Source: Bacteroidetes bacterium OLB12
Lineage (GTDB): Bacteria > Bacteroidota > Bacteroidia > Cytophagales > Cyclobacteriaceae
Reading direction: 5' to 3'
Assembly: GCA_001567185.1 (NCBI GenBank)
Contig: LNFR01000083.1
Coordinates: 1-64,000 of the forward strand
DNA length: 64,000 nucleotides
The notes beneath the pieces are model-generated. The model was not told the DNA's origin, ran no database searches, and saw nothing but the letters and a program-made list of their open reading frames with translations. Made by a program: the position numbers and the translations under genes. This document shows, in pieces, positions 1 through 9,801 of the stretch. The stretch's first letter is position 1; every line of letters starts with the position of its first letter.

Positions 1-210
1 ATTTTAACACCACGTATGAATGGGTTTCGTCTCCTCCGGAGCTATTGGATGAATTCATGAGACCGTATTCTATGAACATTCCGCGCCTCTGGCACTGGGA
101 AATGGTAATGTTGCTACTTCGTATCGTTACCTATGTGCCTGTTCGCTCTAACACAATAGACTGCCTCGTTGCAAGTGCAGCGGCAGGAGTAGCCCCAATC
201 CATCACACAC
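1..210. other. window-edge region, possible 3' end of a convergent gene
   Basis: No gene can be named here. On the plus strand, frame 3 is open from base 3 and begins with a protein-like stretch (NTTYEWVSSPPELLDEF). Around bases 50-75 that frame could continue, after a one-base shift, into a second short peptide that stops at 149-151. This would be the end of a plus-strand gene converging on the molybdenum hydroxylase gene and broken by an indel of the kind seen elsewhere in the window. The minus strand shows only short ORFs. The reading is inference; the product is unknown. Confidence 0.25.
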
Positions 211-2459
211 TCATCCCAACCGGATCGGCATCTCCCGATACCGCTTCCCCGTAGCAGCAAAAAATTGCATTGGCTAATGCCGGGGCCACAGGTGGCACGG
301 GTGGTTCGCCCACACCCGTTGGTTTTTCATCGCTTTCTACCAAATGCACTTGCAATATTTTTGGTGTGTCCTCCATGCGAGCTACTCCGTACTTATCAAA
401 AATTGGTTTGCATGCTCGCACCATCTTTAAATGAGATGCTGCCTTTCAGCGCTCCGCTCAACGAGAAAATAAAACCACCTTCAAACTGGTTGATGACTGA
501 ATTCCTGTTTACTACCTGACCACAATCTACTGCATAATGTGCTTCTTCAACGGTTAACTTGCCCGCATCATCAACCGATACATGAACCACACACGCTACG
601 TAGGTTAGAAAACTTTTGTGTGCGCAAATGCCCATGCCGTGTCCTTGGGGCAGTGATTTTCCCCAGCCGGATTTTTCGGCTGCCAATTCAATTACTCCGC
701 GCAGGCGACTGGTACTCCAGGGGAATTTATCTAATGGCTCGCCATAGTTTTCAAATCCCGTTATGTATTCGTTGAACGGAATGGTTCTATCCGGTCCCAA
801 CAACTCCAATAAATTTTTTACAGGATCGACATTGCGATGCGTGGCAATTTCATCCAGCATACTGCCCACGGCAAATGCGTGTTGAATATTACTTACCGAT
901 CGTAGCCAGCCGATGCGCGTACGGGCCGGGGCTTCAATGGCCTCAATAGAAACATGAGGAATGTTATATGGAAAATCAACTGCGCCTAACCCTAATTCGC
1001 CCGTGCTCGGAAAAATCTCCTTTGTGTTGGTGGTGCCGCCAATGGGCGGAAACGCACTGCGGTGGTTCCAGCCAGTTACGTTGTTCTCTTTATCAAACGC
1101 CACACGAATGTGTTGCACACTGCACGCATGATAAAAGTCGTGGGTTAAATCATCCTCACGCGTCCAGGTAACTTTAACAGGTGTGCCGGGCATTTCCTTT
1201 GCAATCAGGGCAGCCTCCACGGCAAAGTCGGGTTTCGATTTGCGGCCAAAGGCTCCACCCAACAACGTTACATTGATAGTTACATTTGCTGCGTCCAAAT
1301 CTAAATTACTTGCAACGCTATCGCGTACCCATTGTGGTGATTGCACCGGGGCCCACATTTCTAATTTGCCATCTTTGAATAATGCCGTGGCATTGGGTGG
1401 CTCCATGGGCGCATGCGATAAATGTTGTGTTACAAAAGTTGATTCAAGAATGTGGCCAGCTTTTTTTATCGCTTCGTCAATTGATCCGTTGGCTCTGCGC
1501 ACATCTCCTTTCTTAGTTACCTTTTTTGTGAGTTCGTATAAGTATTCATCTGAATCATATTCCAGATTAACACCATAGTCCCATTCTACCTGTAACATTT
1601 TGCGTGCGCTAATGGCAGCCCACGTACTATCGGCCACTACTACCACTCCGCCTTGTGGTGCATCAAATCCGGCCGGAAAGCCGGAAGCTTTCAGTTCAAA
1701 GATTTTTATTACACCGGGCACCTTCAGGGCCGCTTCATCGGAGAAGCTTGCCGGTTTGCCTCCAGCCACCGGGCAGCGCAGTATTACTGCATACTTCATT
1801 CCGGGTTTTGACACATCGATACCATAAACTGCTTTTCCTTTTATGATGTCGGGGGTATCGTACAGGTTTGTTTTTTTTCCGATGTATTTCCAGTCGGCTT
1901 TGTTCTTCAATACAATTTTATCATCGGCTGGCACTTCCAGTTTTGATGCAATTTCTGTTAACTCGCCAAAGCCGATCTTTTTTCCACTCTTGCTTACTAC
2001 TTCATGGTTTTGGGCTTTGCATTCGCTTGCATCAATCCCCCACTTTTGCGCGGCTGCTTGCTCCAGCATCATTCGGGCCGAAGCCCCGGCTTTGCGCATG
2101 GGTTCAAAAAACATGCGTACCGAAAAAGATCCATCGGTATTCTGATTGCCATATTTTTTTTCATCACCAACAGCCTGCTGAATAGAAACCCTGTTCCAAT
2201 CGGCTTCCAGTTCATCGGCCAGCACAAGGGGTAACCCCGTGCGGATACCGGTGCCCATCTCCTGCCGGTGCGCTACAATAACCACCGAGCCATCGCTATT
2301 AATAGTTAGGTACACATTGGGTGAAAACGGAACGTTAGGTTTATCGGGCGAGCAAGCCCATTGCAGACCGATAATCAAACCCGAAGCAGTAAGCCCGGTT
2401 GCCTTCAAAAAGGTGCGCCTGTCAATCTTTTTGATTTCGGAAAAGGTTGCTGTTTCCAT
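211..2459 (-). CDS. molybdopterin-dependent aldehyde/isoquinoline oxidoreductase large subunit, Tat-exported (two apparent indels)
   Basis: Large (beta) subunit of a xanthine dehydrogenase-family hydroxylase of the IorB type, which binds the molybdopterin cofactor and oxidises aldehydes or N-heterocycles. The N-terminus has a twin-arginine leader (DRRTFLKA, residues 13-20) followed by a hydrophobic stretch ending near a Cys, so export by Tat is likely; tatC lies at 5.2-6.0 kb. Family motifs are visible: HRQEMGTGIRTGLP near residue 65, GGAFGRKSKPDF near 400, and GVGEPPVPPVAPALANAIF at the C-terminus. The uninterrupted frame stops at 396. Removing one base in a T5 run (about 398-402) and one in a T6 run (about 259-264) extends it to GKRYREMPIRLG and a stop at 211, giving 748 residues, the usual family length. 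The small [2Fe-2S] subunit gene that normally precedes it is not upstream here. Confidence 0.85.
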
Positions 2460-2520
2460 AATCCTGTTTTTTTATTGAATGTAGCTATTTTATCTGGTTA
2501 ACTAAACCAAGGCTCACCCT

Positions 2521-3039
2521 TTAGAAAGTAATAAGGGCAGGTTGCCAGGTTAATGAATCACCGCTGATGCCGCCTCTGTAATGGATTACTTCCAATCGTT
2601 GGGGTTCAACTTTAATCAAAACACAATCGGTGCTTTTGTTTGGATAAAATTGATCCCAGGCCGGTTTCCAATTTTCATTGAACAAACCAGCATCGCGAAC
2701 CAACGCTGCCTTTCCGTATAGCGATACATATCCATTATCGGCTTTGTCCACATAATGAAGCACCACATTTGGATTGGCTTCCAGTTGCAAGACTTTACGA
2801 CTACGCGGATTGGTTGCCAGCCATACCACAAAATTTTCATCCGGGTTAATGGGGTCCATTACGCGGGCGTAGGGCATCGCATGTTCATCTACTGAAACAA
2901 GCGTGCAGGTGTTATCATGCATGATTTCGCGAGCGGCCTCTTGTACAGTCAGCGGGCTTAGCGCCTCTTTGGTTTCGGGAGTTGGTTTGCAAGCAACACC
3001 ACACAATATTATCCCAAATAACAAGGTCAACCGATTCAT
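2521..3039 (-). CDS. pyridoxamine 5'-phosphate oxidase-like lipoprotein
   Basis: A 172-residue protein with a split-barrel, flavin-type fold of the PNPOx-like family. The core runs from EAAREIMHDNTCTLVSVDEHAMPYAR to a C-terminal segment ending ITF and matches general stress/heme-utilisation type PNPOx proteins. The start chosen (MNRLTLLFG...GVAC) gives a lipoprotein signal with Cys about residue 17; a longer in-frame start at 3132 would add 31 residues before the signal and is unlikely. Attachment to the inner or outer membrane facing the periplasm is inferred from the signal. The ligand (FMN, F420 or heme) cannot be read from the sequence. It is 61 bp upstream of the molybdenum hydroxylase gene on the same strand, so co-transcription is possible. 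Confidence 0.75.
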   Translation of the reverse strand: MNRLTLLFGIILCGVACKPTPETKEALSPLTVQEAAREIMHDNTCTLVSVDEHAMPYARVMDPINPDENFVVWLATNPRSRKVLQLEANPNVVLHYVDKADNGYVSLYGKAALVRDAGLFNENWKPAWDQFYPNKSTDCVLIKVEPQRLEVIHYRGGISGDSLTWQPALITF

Positions 3040-3152
3040 AGGCCCATTTGAAAAATTATTTATACTTCTCACGGGCTTCACATAATAGCGAAGCGGACAA
3101 ACAACTCTTCTTATGTCAATCTGTTTTCCCAAAAATCCGACAGTACCAAAAA

Positions 3153-3752
3153 TTACTGAGCCAGTTGAACAATTTTTGCTAATGGAATGGAATTGGCCGC
3201 TGTGGTTATTTCTCCCTCGGTGGTGTCATCCATCTTCAGCGTAAGCAAGGTATTATTCATGGGTATTTGCAATTCGTAATTGGTCTTACCCGTTTCAGTG
3301 TTTACATTTTTGTTTAGAATGGATTTGTACCCTTGCACCCGAATAATTTTTTGGTTTTCATCGCGCATCATGCCCCCAATTACGGGCATACTTAAAATGG
3401 CATTCAAAGAAGTAATCAGCGGTGAGTTGTTAATGATTTCAATGGAAGCCCGTTTGGCATCTGTACCGTAATGCCTACTTACATACAGTCCAACGTATCC
3501 GCCTGTGCCCGTTACATTATCTTCCTTTTCGTTCATTGCTAATGCTCCCACTTTGGCCGGAAGTAGCTTTAATACTTCTTTCCCAATTTGAATATCAATG
3601 TCGCGCAACATCTGTTCCATGGCAAACCGTGCATCCTGAAGATTGCCGGAAGCATAGGATGTCCGGGCTGCTGAAATGTTTTTATCAAATTCCTGTGCCA
3701 TTACCACCTGGCATGACAACACAAGTGCTATTGCTAATTTATTTGTGTTCAT
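3153..3752 (-). CDS. exported protein of unknown function, paralog of the upstream gene
   Basis: 199 residues with a cleavable signal peptide (MNTNKLAIALVLSCQVVMAQ). I do not recognise a named family. It aligns along its length with the C-terminal two thirds of the next gene (3763-4566): both have an ARxxYxxGxxxxAR helix, an IG(K/N)xVLKxLP motif, a VT(G/S)TG motif with a Gly/aromatic loop, and an (I/V)I(I/A)NNS motif near the middle. The pair therefore arose by tandem duplication. The genes are separated by 10 bp and are almost surely in one operon. The location is presumably periplasmic. This copy lacks the Gln/Ser/Asn/Gly-rich linker of its neighbour. Confidence 0.7.
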   Translation of the reverse strand: MNTNKLAIALVLSCQVVMAQEFDKNISAARTSYASGNLQDARFAMEQMLRDIDIQIGKEVLKLLPAKVGALAMNEKEDNVTGTGGYVGLYVSRHYGTDAKRASIEIINNSPLITSLNAILSMPVIGGMMRDENQKIIRVQGYKSILNKNVNTETGKTNYELQIPMNNTLLTLKMDDTTEGEITTAANSIPLAKIVQLAQ

Positions 3753-3762
3753 TTTTTTGCTT

Positions 3763-4566
3763 TTATTGTTCGCCTAATTCTTTTTTAATGCCATCCAGGT
3801 TAAATACTTCTGCTGCTTTCATCATGTCTGTTTCAGAAGCGAAGCTTACACCCTCAAAAACAATTAACGATGACTGGCCCAGCGGTACACTTAACTTGTA
3901 ACCGCTTCTTTCGTTGTATTCAATAATAGCACGATACCCTTTTAGCTTGGTTTGCTTCCAGTTCTGCTCACCATTGGTTTGCTGTGCATATCCTCCTGAA
4001 GCAAGGTAGGTATTTACAGCTGCCATCCATACTGAGTTATTCGCAATGATTACTCTGAATTCTTTGTCCTTAGTCGAGTATTCTCGCTTAATCATTAACC
4101 CTGCCCAACCCCAGCCAGTACTGGTTACCTGGTCGGCTTTTGCTTCCTTATTTAACCCGGCAACTGTTTCGGGCAACGACTTCAAGACTTTGTTTCCAAT
4201 CTCTAACTCCACACCCAGCATGGCTTGTTGCACCGCATACCGCGCTTCGCCATAACTATTTTTTGTGTAAGCCGCCTGGGCATCAATCAGGTTCTGATTT
4301 ACATCGGGTGGTGTTGAAATTAAGCCCCCACCCTTGTTAGATGGGTTATTGCCTCCGCTATTCGATCCGCCAGGACCATTTGTTCCTTGTCCTGATTGTC
4401 CTGATTGGTTTTTGTTCTTGCCGCTAAAAAGTTTGTCTATTTCCTCTCCTGCTTTTTGTTCGGCTTTGTTTTCAACCCGCTGTTTTAGTCGGTTTAAAAC
4501 CTGGGCTTCTGTTGCCACTCCTAAAACCAAAACCAACCCGGTGGTTAGTACATACTTTGTTTTCAT
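3763..4566 (-). CDS. exported protein of unknown function with Gly/Asn/Ser-rich linker
   Basis: 267 residues. A signal peptide ends near EAQ (residue 22). A charged helix (residues about 24-45, RLKQRVENKAEQKAGEEIDK) leads to a low-complexity linker rich in Gly, Asn, Ser and Gln (about residues 50-85), then a domain shared with the downstream paralog (motifs IGNKVLKSLP, VTSTGWGWAG, IIANNSVWM). The charged helix resembles the amphipathic lead-in found in many Bacteroidota envelope proteins of unknown role. It is the first gene of the two-gene operon; about 150 bp of AT-rich DNA lies between it and rpiB. The function is not known. Confidence 0.7.
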   Translation of the reverse strand: MKTKYVLTTGLVLVLGVATEAQVLNRLKQRVENKAEQKAGEEIDKLFSGKNKNQSGQSGQGTNGPGGSNSGGNNPSNKGGGLISTPPDVNQNLIDAQAAYTKNSYGEARYAVQQAMLGVELEIGNKVLKSLPETVAGLNKEAKADQVTSTGWGWAGLMIKREYSTKDKEFRVIIANNSVWMAAVNTYLASGGYAQQTNGEQNWKQTKLKGYRAIIEYNERSGYKLSVPLGQSSLIVFEGVSFASETDMMKAAEVFNLDGIKKELGEQ

Positions 4567-4719
4567 TTATGTGGGATAATTTAAATTGATTATAAACTTC
4601 TGATCGAAGAGATTAATAGTAATTTGATACAGGACAATAAAGATACAAAATTTTCAGGCAGGTGGTAAACGCAAAATCAACTCAAATGGATTTGGTTTTT
4701 ATATAAAATTGTAACTTTT

Positions 4720-5148
4720 CTAACAGCCTATTTTCTCAACTCTGCGGCTGTGCCTTCCTCCTTCAAATGCTGTAGTAAGAAAGGTATGAACAATGTTTAT
4801 GGCGTCTGCCTCAGATATAAACCGTGCCGGAATGCAAACTACATTCGCATTGTTGTGCTGACGTGCCAATGCTGCTAATTCTGGCAACCAGCAAATAGCC
4901 GCACGAATTCCCTGGTGCTTATTGGCTGTAATAGCTACCCCGTTGGCGCTTCCACAAATAAGAATACCCAATTCAGATTTTTTTGATTCTACACTGCCAG
5001 CTACCGGATGTGCAAAATCCGGGTAATCGACCGAATCGGTCGAGTGTGTTCCAAAATCTTCAACTTCATGTCCCTGGCTGCGAAGAGTTGCTATAAGTTT
5101 TTCTTTATAGTCAAATCCGGCATGATCGGCACCGATAGCAAGTTTCAT
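4720..5148 (-). CDS. rpiB: ribose 5-phosphate isomerase B
   Basis: Cytoplasmic enzyme interconverting ribose 5-phosphate and ribulose 5-phosphate in the pentose phosphate pathway. The 142-residue length is typical. The RpiB/LacAB signature is clear: IGADHAGFDYKEKL at the N-terminus (phosphate binding and catalytic region), the D..YPDFAHPVA loop, ICGSANGVAITANK with the catalytic Cys and the Gly-rich turn, and the HNNANVVCIPARFI block. It sits 11 bp downstream of tatC on the same strand and is probably co-transcribed with it, an arrangement seen in other Bacteroidota genomes as far as I recall. Confidence 0.95.
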   Translation of the reverse strand: MKLAIGADHAGFDYKEKLIATLRSQGHEVEDFGTHSTDSVDYPDFAHPVAGSVESKKSELGILICGSANGVAITANKHQGIRAAICWLPELAALARQHNNANVVCIPARFISEADAINIVHTFLTTAFEGGRHSRRVEKIGC

Positions 5149-5159
5149 TTTGTATTTAG

Positions 5160-5993
5160 TTATGTGGCAGAGTTTTGCATTTCGGCTAATTCGCGCTTCT
5201 CTTTACGCTTTAGTTCCATTGCCGAAATTAATATACTAACCTCGTATAAGATATACAATGGCACCGAGATCAGCGATTGGCTAAGCGGATCGGGGCTGGG
5301 AGTAATAATGGCCCCTGTAATCAGGATAACTACCACAGCATGTTTGCGATACTGACGCAAAAACTGCGGGGTTACAATTCCAATTTTCGTCAGGAAGAAC
5401 ATAACGATTGGCAATTGAAATAACAACCCGCTACCAAGCACCAACGTAGTAATGGTAGAAACATAAGAGGTAATGTCAAATTCGTTTGAAATCTTATCGC
5501 TGATGGTATAGTTGGCAAGAAAGGCCACCGTCATGGGGCTTAGGATAAAATAGCCGAAAGCAATACCCAGCAAAAACAGAACTGAAACATAGAATACAGC
5601 TCCACGCGATCCTTTCTTTTCGCGGGCATATAAGCCGGGGCTTACAAAGCGCCAAAGTTCCCAAATCACATACGGAAATGCCACACATAACCCAATCACA
5701 AAAGAGGATGTAAGCTGCATGGTAAATTGTCCCATCAAAAACCTGCTCTGTAGTTTCATGGGAATTTCGGTTACGCACAAGCCATCTACACCAGTAACTT
5801 CGCCTAAGCGGCAAAGCCAACGAAACGTAATAAAGTTGGGATCGCTGGGAGCAAAAATTATATGGTCAAAAATAAACCCGGTGAATACGAATGCCAGGAT
5901 CATCATAATAAAAATCACAGCCACCGACCGTACCACATGCCAGCGCAATTCTTCCAGGTGGTCGAGAAATGCCATTTCTTTTTCTTCAGCCAT
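5160..5993 (-). CDS. tatC: twin-arginine translocase subunit TatC
   Basis: Core membrane component of the Tat translocase, which recognises RR-signal peptides and exports folded proteins. The protein has 277 residues, begins with the conserved cytoplasmic FLDHLEELRWHVVR motif, and has six hydrophobic segments; the F(V)SPGLYAREKKGSR block after the second helix contains the conserved Glu region. The C-terminus is charged (ELKRKEKRELAEMQ). Its first 8 bp overlap the end of an upstream PIN toxin gene, so the toxin-antitoxin genes and tatC may share a transcript. Several proteins in this window carry RR leaders (the molybdenum hydroxylase and three TldD proteins) and are likely clients. Confidence 0.95.
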   Translation of the reverse strand: MAEEKEMAFLDHLEELRWHVVRSVAVIFIMMILAFVFTGFIFDHIIFAPSDPNFITFRWLCRLGEVTGVDGLCVTEIPMKLQSRFLMGQFTMQLTSSFVIGLCVAFPYVIWELWRFVSPGLYAREKKGSRGAVFYVSVLFLLGIAFGYFILSPMTVAFLANYTISDKISNEFDITSYVSTITTLVLGSGLLFQLPIVMFFLTKIGIVTPQFLRQYRKHAVVVILITGAIITPSPDPLSQSLISVPLYILYEVSILISAMELKRKEKRELAEMQNSAT

Positions 5994-6426
5994 GAGCTAG
6001 TGTTATAACATTTAATTCTTTTATTTTCTTTAAGGCAATATCATTTGTTAAAAACCAATCTGCTTTTATCTCCAAAGCCGTAGCTAAATAAATGGCATCT
6101 GGCATTCTTATCCCATACTTTGCTCGTAAGTCTGCGGCCAGCCGGGCTATAGTTATATTTACAGGTATAAGTTTAAGTGTTTCGGTTTCTGATAAAAAAT
6201 ATTGGTATTGATCTGCTAACGCCAGATTCCCTTGCCGGATAGGTAACGTTAATACTTCGGCTATGGTAACAACCGAGGTGTAAAAAATGAACTCACCCAC
6301 TTCATTTTTTTTAAAGAGTTGATCCAGGTAATTAATGTGTGAGGCATTTTCTTCCAGATAATAAATCAGTGGGGCTGTATCGAGGTAAACTGCTTTATTA
6401 TCAAACTTTTCGATCGCTCCACTCAT
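5986..6426 (-). CDS. PIN-domain toxin (VapC-like ribonuclease)
   Basis: 146-residue PIN-domain protein, presumably a Mg-dependent RNase toxin. The acidic residues expected for the active site are present: YLDTAPLIYYLEE at the N-terminus (first Asp), VVTIAEVL (Glu), RMPDAIYLATAL (Asp) and WFLTNDIALKK (final Asp). The start codon overlaps the upstream antitoxin gene by 26 bp and the stop overlaps the tatC start by 8 bp, so the three genes are tightly coupled. The target RNA cannot be predicted from sequence. Confidence 0.85.
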   Translation of the reverse strand: MSGAIEKFDNKAVYLDTAPLIYYLEENASHINYLDQLFKKNEVGEFIFYTSVVTIAEVLTLPIRQGNLALADQYQYFLSETETLKLIPVNITIARLAADLRAKYGIRMPDAIYLATALEIKADWFLTNDIALKKIKELNVITLAHG

Positions 6427-6631
6427 CTCTCAATTCCTGAATATACTTTTCAACGTTTACTTGCCGCCACATTTCTTTGCCAAGCCCGGCAAGCCGGGTG
6501 ATTTTTACGGGCTGTCTGGAAACTGGAGATTTTAGCTTTTGAAGTGCAATCATCAATTGCTCGCGTTGGGTTTCAGTTAACCGTGCCAGTTCCGCAACAA
6601 TATCATTTAGATTTGGCTCTTCTTTCTTCAT
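6401..6631 (-). CDS. putative antitoxin partner of the PIN toxin
   Basis: A small charged protein of about 76 residues beginning MKKEEPN; a start three codons further upstream (6640) is also possible. The C-terminal half (ITRLAGLGKEMWRQVNVEKYIQELRDEW) resembles the toxin-binding tail of VapB-type antitoxins that accompany PIN toxins, with the LxGLGKExW pattern. The N-terminal half is a predicted helix rich in Leu, Glu and Gln. The 26-bp overlap with the toxin gene supports its role; no DNA-binding domain is obvious. Confidence 0.7.
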   Translation of the reverse strand: MKKEEPNLNDIVAELARLTETQREQLMIALQKLKSPVSRQPVKITRLAGLGKEMWRQVNVEKYIQELRDEWSDRKV

Positions 6632-6650
6632 GCACACCAAAGGTAACGGT

Positions 6651-7922
6651 TTAGCTGTATAAAGGAAACTTCTTCATCAACGCATTAACCTTGCGCTTCA
6701 CTGCTTTCAGGTGCTTTTCATCGGTTGGTCTTTGCAGGGCTTCGTCTATCAGATCTACTACTTTAACCACATCTTTTTCTTTTAGTCCGCGTGTGGTAAT
6801 AGCCGGTGTGCCAATGCGCATACCCGAAGTAACCATAGGTGATTGCGTATCGAAGGGCACCATGTTTTTGTTAATGGTAATGTCGGCTTTAATCAGCGAC
6901 TCTTCTGCAATTTTGCCCGTCAGGTTTTTTGAACGAAGATCAATCAACATCAAATGATTGTCGGTACCACCTGAAATAATTTTGTATCCCTTCTGTACAA
7001 ATGCAGCAGCCATGGCCTTGGCATTTTTTGCTACCTGAACAATGTAGGTTAAATAGTCATCGCTTAATGCTTCGCCAAACGCAACGGCTTTAGCCGCAAT
7101 AACATGTTCTAACGGGCCGCCTTGTGTGCCGGGAAACACTCCGGAGTCAAGCACGGAAGACATCTTACGCAATTCGCCTTTGGGGGTTTTTAACCCGAAG
7201 GGATTGTCGAAATTTTTGCCCATCATAATTAAACCTCCACGCGGGCCACGCAATGTTTTATGGGTAGTGGTTGTAACAATGTGGCAATGTTCCATCGGGT
7301 CGTTTAATAATCCACGGGCAATTAACCCGGCCGGGTGCGATACATCAGCCAATAGCAACGCGCCAACCGCATCTGCCGCAGCGCGCAGTTTTGCATAGTC
7401 CCAATCGCGACTATAGGCCGATGCTCCGCAGATTATCATCTTTGGTTTTTCGCGCAAAGCAGTTTCCATTACTTTATCAAAATCGATAAGGCCGGTTTCC
7501 TGTTCCACTCCATAGAATGTGGGCACGTAAAGTTTTCCCGAAAAGTTTACGGGCGATCCGTGCGTAAGGTGGCCACCATGCGAAAGATCAAAGCCCAGAA
7601 TTTTATCGCCCGGCTTCAGGCAAGCCAGCATAACAGCCGCATTGGCCTGGGCGCCCGAGTGCGGCTGCACATTGGCCCACTCCGCTCCAAAAAGTTCTTT
7701 AATCCGGTCAATCGCCAATTGTTCAACCTCATCAACCACTTCGCAACCGCCATAGTAGCGTTTGCCGGGCAAGCCTTCTGCATATTTGTTGGTAAGCACC
7801 GAGCCTTGGGCTTTCATTACCTGGGCCGACACAAAATTCTCGGAGGCAATCAGTTCTATACCATGTTCTTGTCTTTGTTTTTCTTTTTCAATCAGGTCAA
7901 AAACAATTTTATCGCGCTTCAT
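6651..7922 (-). CDS. glyA: serine hydroxymethyltransferase
   Basis: PLP-dependent cytoplasmic enzyme that converts serine and tetrahydrofolate to glycine and 5,10-methylene-THF. The 423 residues match the family length. Visible motifs: [13 protein letters not shown] at the N-terminus, [17 protein letters not shown], the Asp/His pair in [13 protein letters not shown], the PLP lysine in [13 protein letters not shown] (about residue 222), and [13 protein letters not shown] near the C-terminus. It ends 10-20 bp before the antitoxin gene, so the downstream TA and tatC genes could receive read-through from it. Confidence 0.97.
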   Translation of the reverse strand: MKRDKIVFDLIEKEKQRQEHGIELIASENFVSAQVMKAQGSVLTNKYAEGLPGKRYYGGCEVVDEVEQLAIDRIKELFGAEWANVQPHSGAQANAAVMLACLKPGDKILGFDLSHGGHLTHGSPVNFSGKLYVPTFYGVEQETGLIDFDKVMETALREKPKMIICGASAYSRDWDYAKLRAAADAVGALLLADVSHPAGLIARGLLNDPMEHCHIVTTTTHKTLRGPRGGLIMMGKNFDNPFGLKTPKGELRKMSSVLDSGVFPGTQGGPLEHVIAAKAVAFGEALSDDYLTYIVQVAKNAKAMAAAFVQKGYKIISGGTDNHLMLIDLRSKNLTGKIAEESLIKADITINKNMVPFDTQSPMVTSGMRIGTPAITTRGLKEKDVVKVVDLIDEALQRPTDEKHLKAVKRKVNALMKKFPLYS

Positions 7923-8079
7923 AGGTTTGATGTTGAGGCCTCAAAAATAAGGTAATCTCTGCACCCCTGCACGGATAGAATTTAAAAAAGGAAAGAGGAG
8001 ATAACAAAAGCTTTCGTTTTTGACATCTCTCTTCTCGAAAAATCAACAACCGGGTTGATGGCTTCTGATTACCACGGGG

Positions 8080-9489
8080 TTATTGCTTCATCATTTTCAT
8101 CAGCTTTTGCTGATCGGAAGCATCAATTATGAGCACATTACTGTGTTTTTTCAGATCCAGGGAGTGGCCAACCTCGCGGCTCCAGGTTTTTGCCGCCCTA
8201 ACCCGGCCCGGATCACCCCCTGTTATCTCCTGCAAGGCCCGGCTCAATAACAGCTCGCGTTCATCGCCCAGCGGATAAACAATCAGATTATTGTCGGGCA
8301 ATGCAACCTGGGGTTCAAATCCATTCGAATAATCCGATTCTTCCAGGCTGTTTAACGATTTGGTTACAATGGGCTGCATACCCCAGGTGTTGCGGGTATC
8401 GTCTTCATTAAAGATTGAAATAGACCCTACGTTTTTCCCAACCGTGGTGCTGCCTATTAAAAACACATCCATGTAAGGCCGCAACCCATTAATCAACAAT
8501 TCGCTGGCCGAGGCGGTGCGCGTGCCTGTAAGTATGTACACCCGGTTGTTGGTTAATTGATTCCCAACATTCTGTGCTTTGGTAAGAAACTCTACATCCA
8601 GAAAGCCGGCTCCCAGGTTTGCGTTGCTCTTAATCTCTGCTTCTACAAGAGTATTGTACTCGCGGATGGTAAATACTTTAGTCGCATCTACCCCTTTTCC
8701 AACAAGACTGGCCAGGTTAACGGTAGCACTTTCGGCACCACCACTGTTAAAGCGTAAATCGATAATCAGATCTGTAATTCCTACCGACTGAAAAGAGGCG
8801 AAGATATAATCCATTTCGGTATTGTAGGTTGTGCTGCCTTGCACCGGGCCTGTTGAAAAAAGATTATACACATAGTAACCGATTTTGCGATCGTTGTGTG
8901 TAAAAACTTTACTGAGGAAGTTAGGATTTTCGGCATACACTACGGTGGTGAGCGATTTGGTTTGAGCCGGCAGAAATGTTTCGTTTGCCAGATCCAGTTC
9001 GCGGTAAGTAAGGGTGTGATCATCGCCCGTAGCCGCGAGCACGGTTTTGTAATTTTGGGTGTTTAGTTGCTGGCTATTGATGTGGGTGATGACATCGCCC
9101 CGTTTTAGTCCGGCCGCTTCGGCTGGCGATGCCGGCTTGATGTACACAATCTGTGCAATAACATTGGTACTGCCTTCACTTTCCAGAAAAAGCGCAAGTT
9201 CATAACCTGCTTCTTCGTTTACACCCTGCAAGGAGTTGAGCAACTCCTGGTAGTTGTCCTGTATCCACGAAAAGCGATCTGCATCATTAAGCAGGCTTTC
9301 AAAAAACTTGTCAGGGGCCAGGGTCTTATCCGGATCAGACGGAAGCGTGGTATTCCAGTAATACCAGAAATCCATATTCACTTCAATCCAGTTGTTTACA
9401 TATTCGTTCGGATGCTCATCATCTTCCTTACAGGCCGAAAGGGTTAACCCCATTGCGAAAGCCAGCACTGCCAATCCTCTATATTTCAT
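8080..9489 (-). CDS. S41-family C-terminal processing peptidase, PDZ-containing lipoprotein
   Basis: Serine protease of the S41 (CtpA/tail-specific) type, anchored as a lipoprotein. The start used (MKYRGLAVLAF) puts a lipobox LSAC at residue 20 followed by an acidic KEDDEHP stretch. An N-terminal helical region contains the WIEVNMDFWYYW motif common in Bacteroidota S41 lipoproteins. A PDZ domain follows (AGLKRGDVITHIN, about residue 130), then the protease core with LIIDLRFNSGGAES, the catalytic Ser in GTRTASASELL (about residue 325) and a Lys in GSTTVGKNVG. The length is 469 residues. The role is likely periplasmic protein turnover; substrates are unknown. It is monocistronic by spacing. Confidence 0.9.
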   Translation of the reverse strand: MKYRGLAVLAFAMGLTLSACKEDDEHPNEYVNNWIEVNMDFWYYWNTTLPSDPDKTLAPDKFFESLLNDADRFSWIQDNYQELLNSLQGVNEEAGYELALFLESEGSTNVIAQIVYIKPASPAEAAGLKRGDVITHINSQQLNTQNYKTVLAATGDDHTLTYRELDLANETFLPAQTKSLTTVVYAENPNFLSKVFTHNDRKIGYYVYNLFSTGPVQGSTTYNTEMDYIFASFQSVGITDLIIDLRFNSGGAESATVNLASLVGKGVDATKVFTIREYNTLVEAEIKSNANLGAGFLDVEFLTKAQNVGNQLTNNRVYILTGTRTASASELLINGLRPYMDVFLIGSTTVGKNVGSISIFNEDDTRNTWGMQPIVTKSLNSLEESDYSNGFEPQVALPDNNLIVYPLGDERELLLSRALQEITGGDPGRVRAAKTWSREVGHSLDLKKHSNVLIIDASDQQKLMKMMKQ

Positions 9490-9538
9490 ACCACACAAAT
9501 TTCAATTGCAAATGTTCTTCAACATGGTTGGGTTCAAC

Positions 9539-9670
9539 TCAGGCTCTCAGTTTTTTTAAGATTCTTAATAGCCTGATGTCGAATACTGCTTGTAATATTA
9601 GTAAAACCATCGAAATCAAAAATAATAAGTCTTCATATTTAGGGCTACCGCTGAGGTGAATCCCCATCAT
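9539..9670 (-). CDS. possible small membrane protein (43 residues)
   Basis: Lies in the roughly 310-bp gap between the S41 protease and the DUF5916 gene, both of which are transcribed away from the gap. The ORF starts MMGIHLSGSPKYED, continues with one strongly hydrophobic helix (LLFLISMVLLILQAVF) and ends with a basic tail (RLLRILKKLRA), the layout of a single-pass membrane protein with a cytoplasmic C-terminus. No homolog is recognised. It could equally be a decayed fragment or chance, and nothing else coding was seen in this gap. Confidence 0.3.
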   Translation of the reverse strand: MMGIHLSGSPKYEDLLFLISMVLLILQAVFDIRLLRILKKLRA

Positions 9671-9801
9671 CTGAAGGGAAGCACTTAATCTGAATCATAC
9701 AATCAAGGAATCAAACCGTATTCTTACCAAAGGTAACTTAAAAACCATAGTCAAAAAATAAACTACTTGTGCACAGGTTGCGCTTTGTTCATATTGCGTG
9801 T

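Noticed and set aside
7980-8050. Possible terminator between glyA and the S41 gene (GAGGAGATAACAAAAG against CTTTCGTTTTTGACATC).
   Set aside because: Arms pair only partially and the stem is interrupted; not strong enough to annotate.
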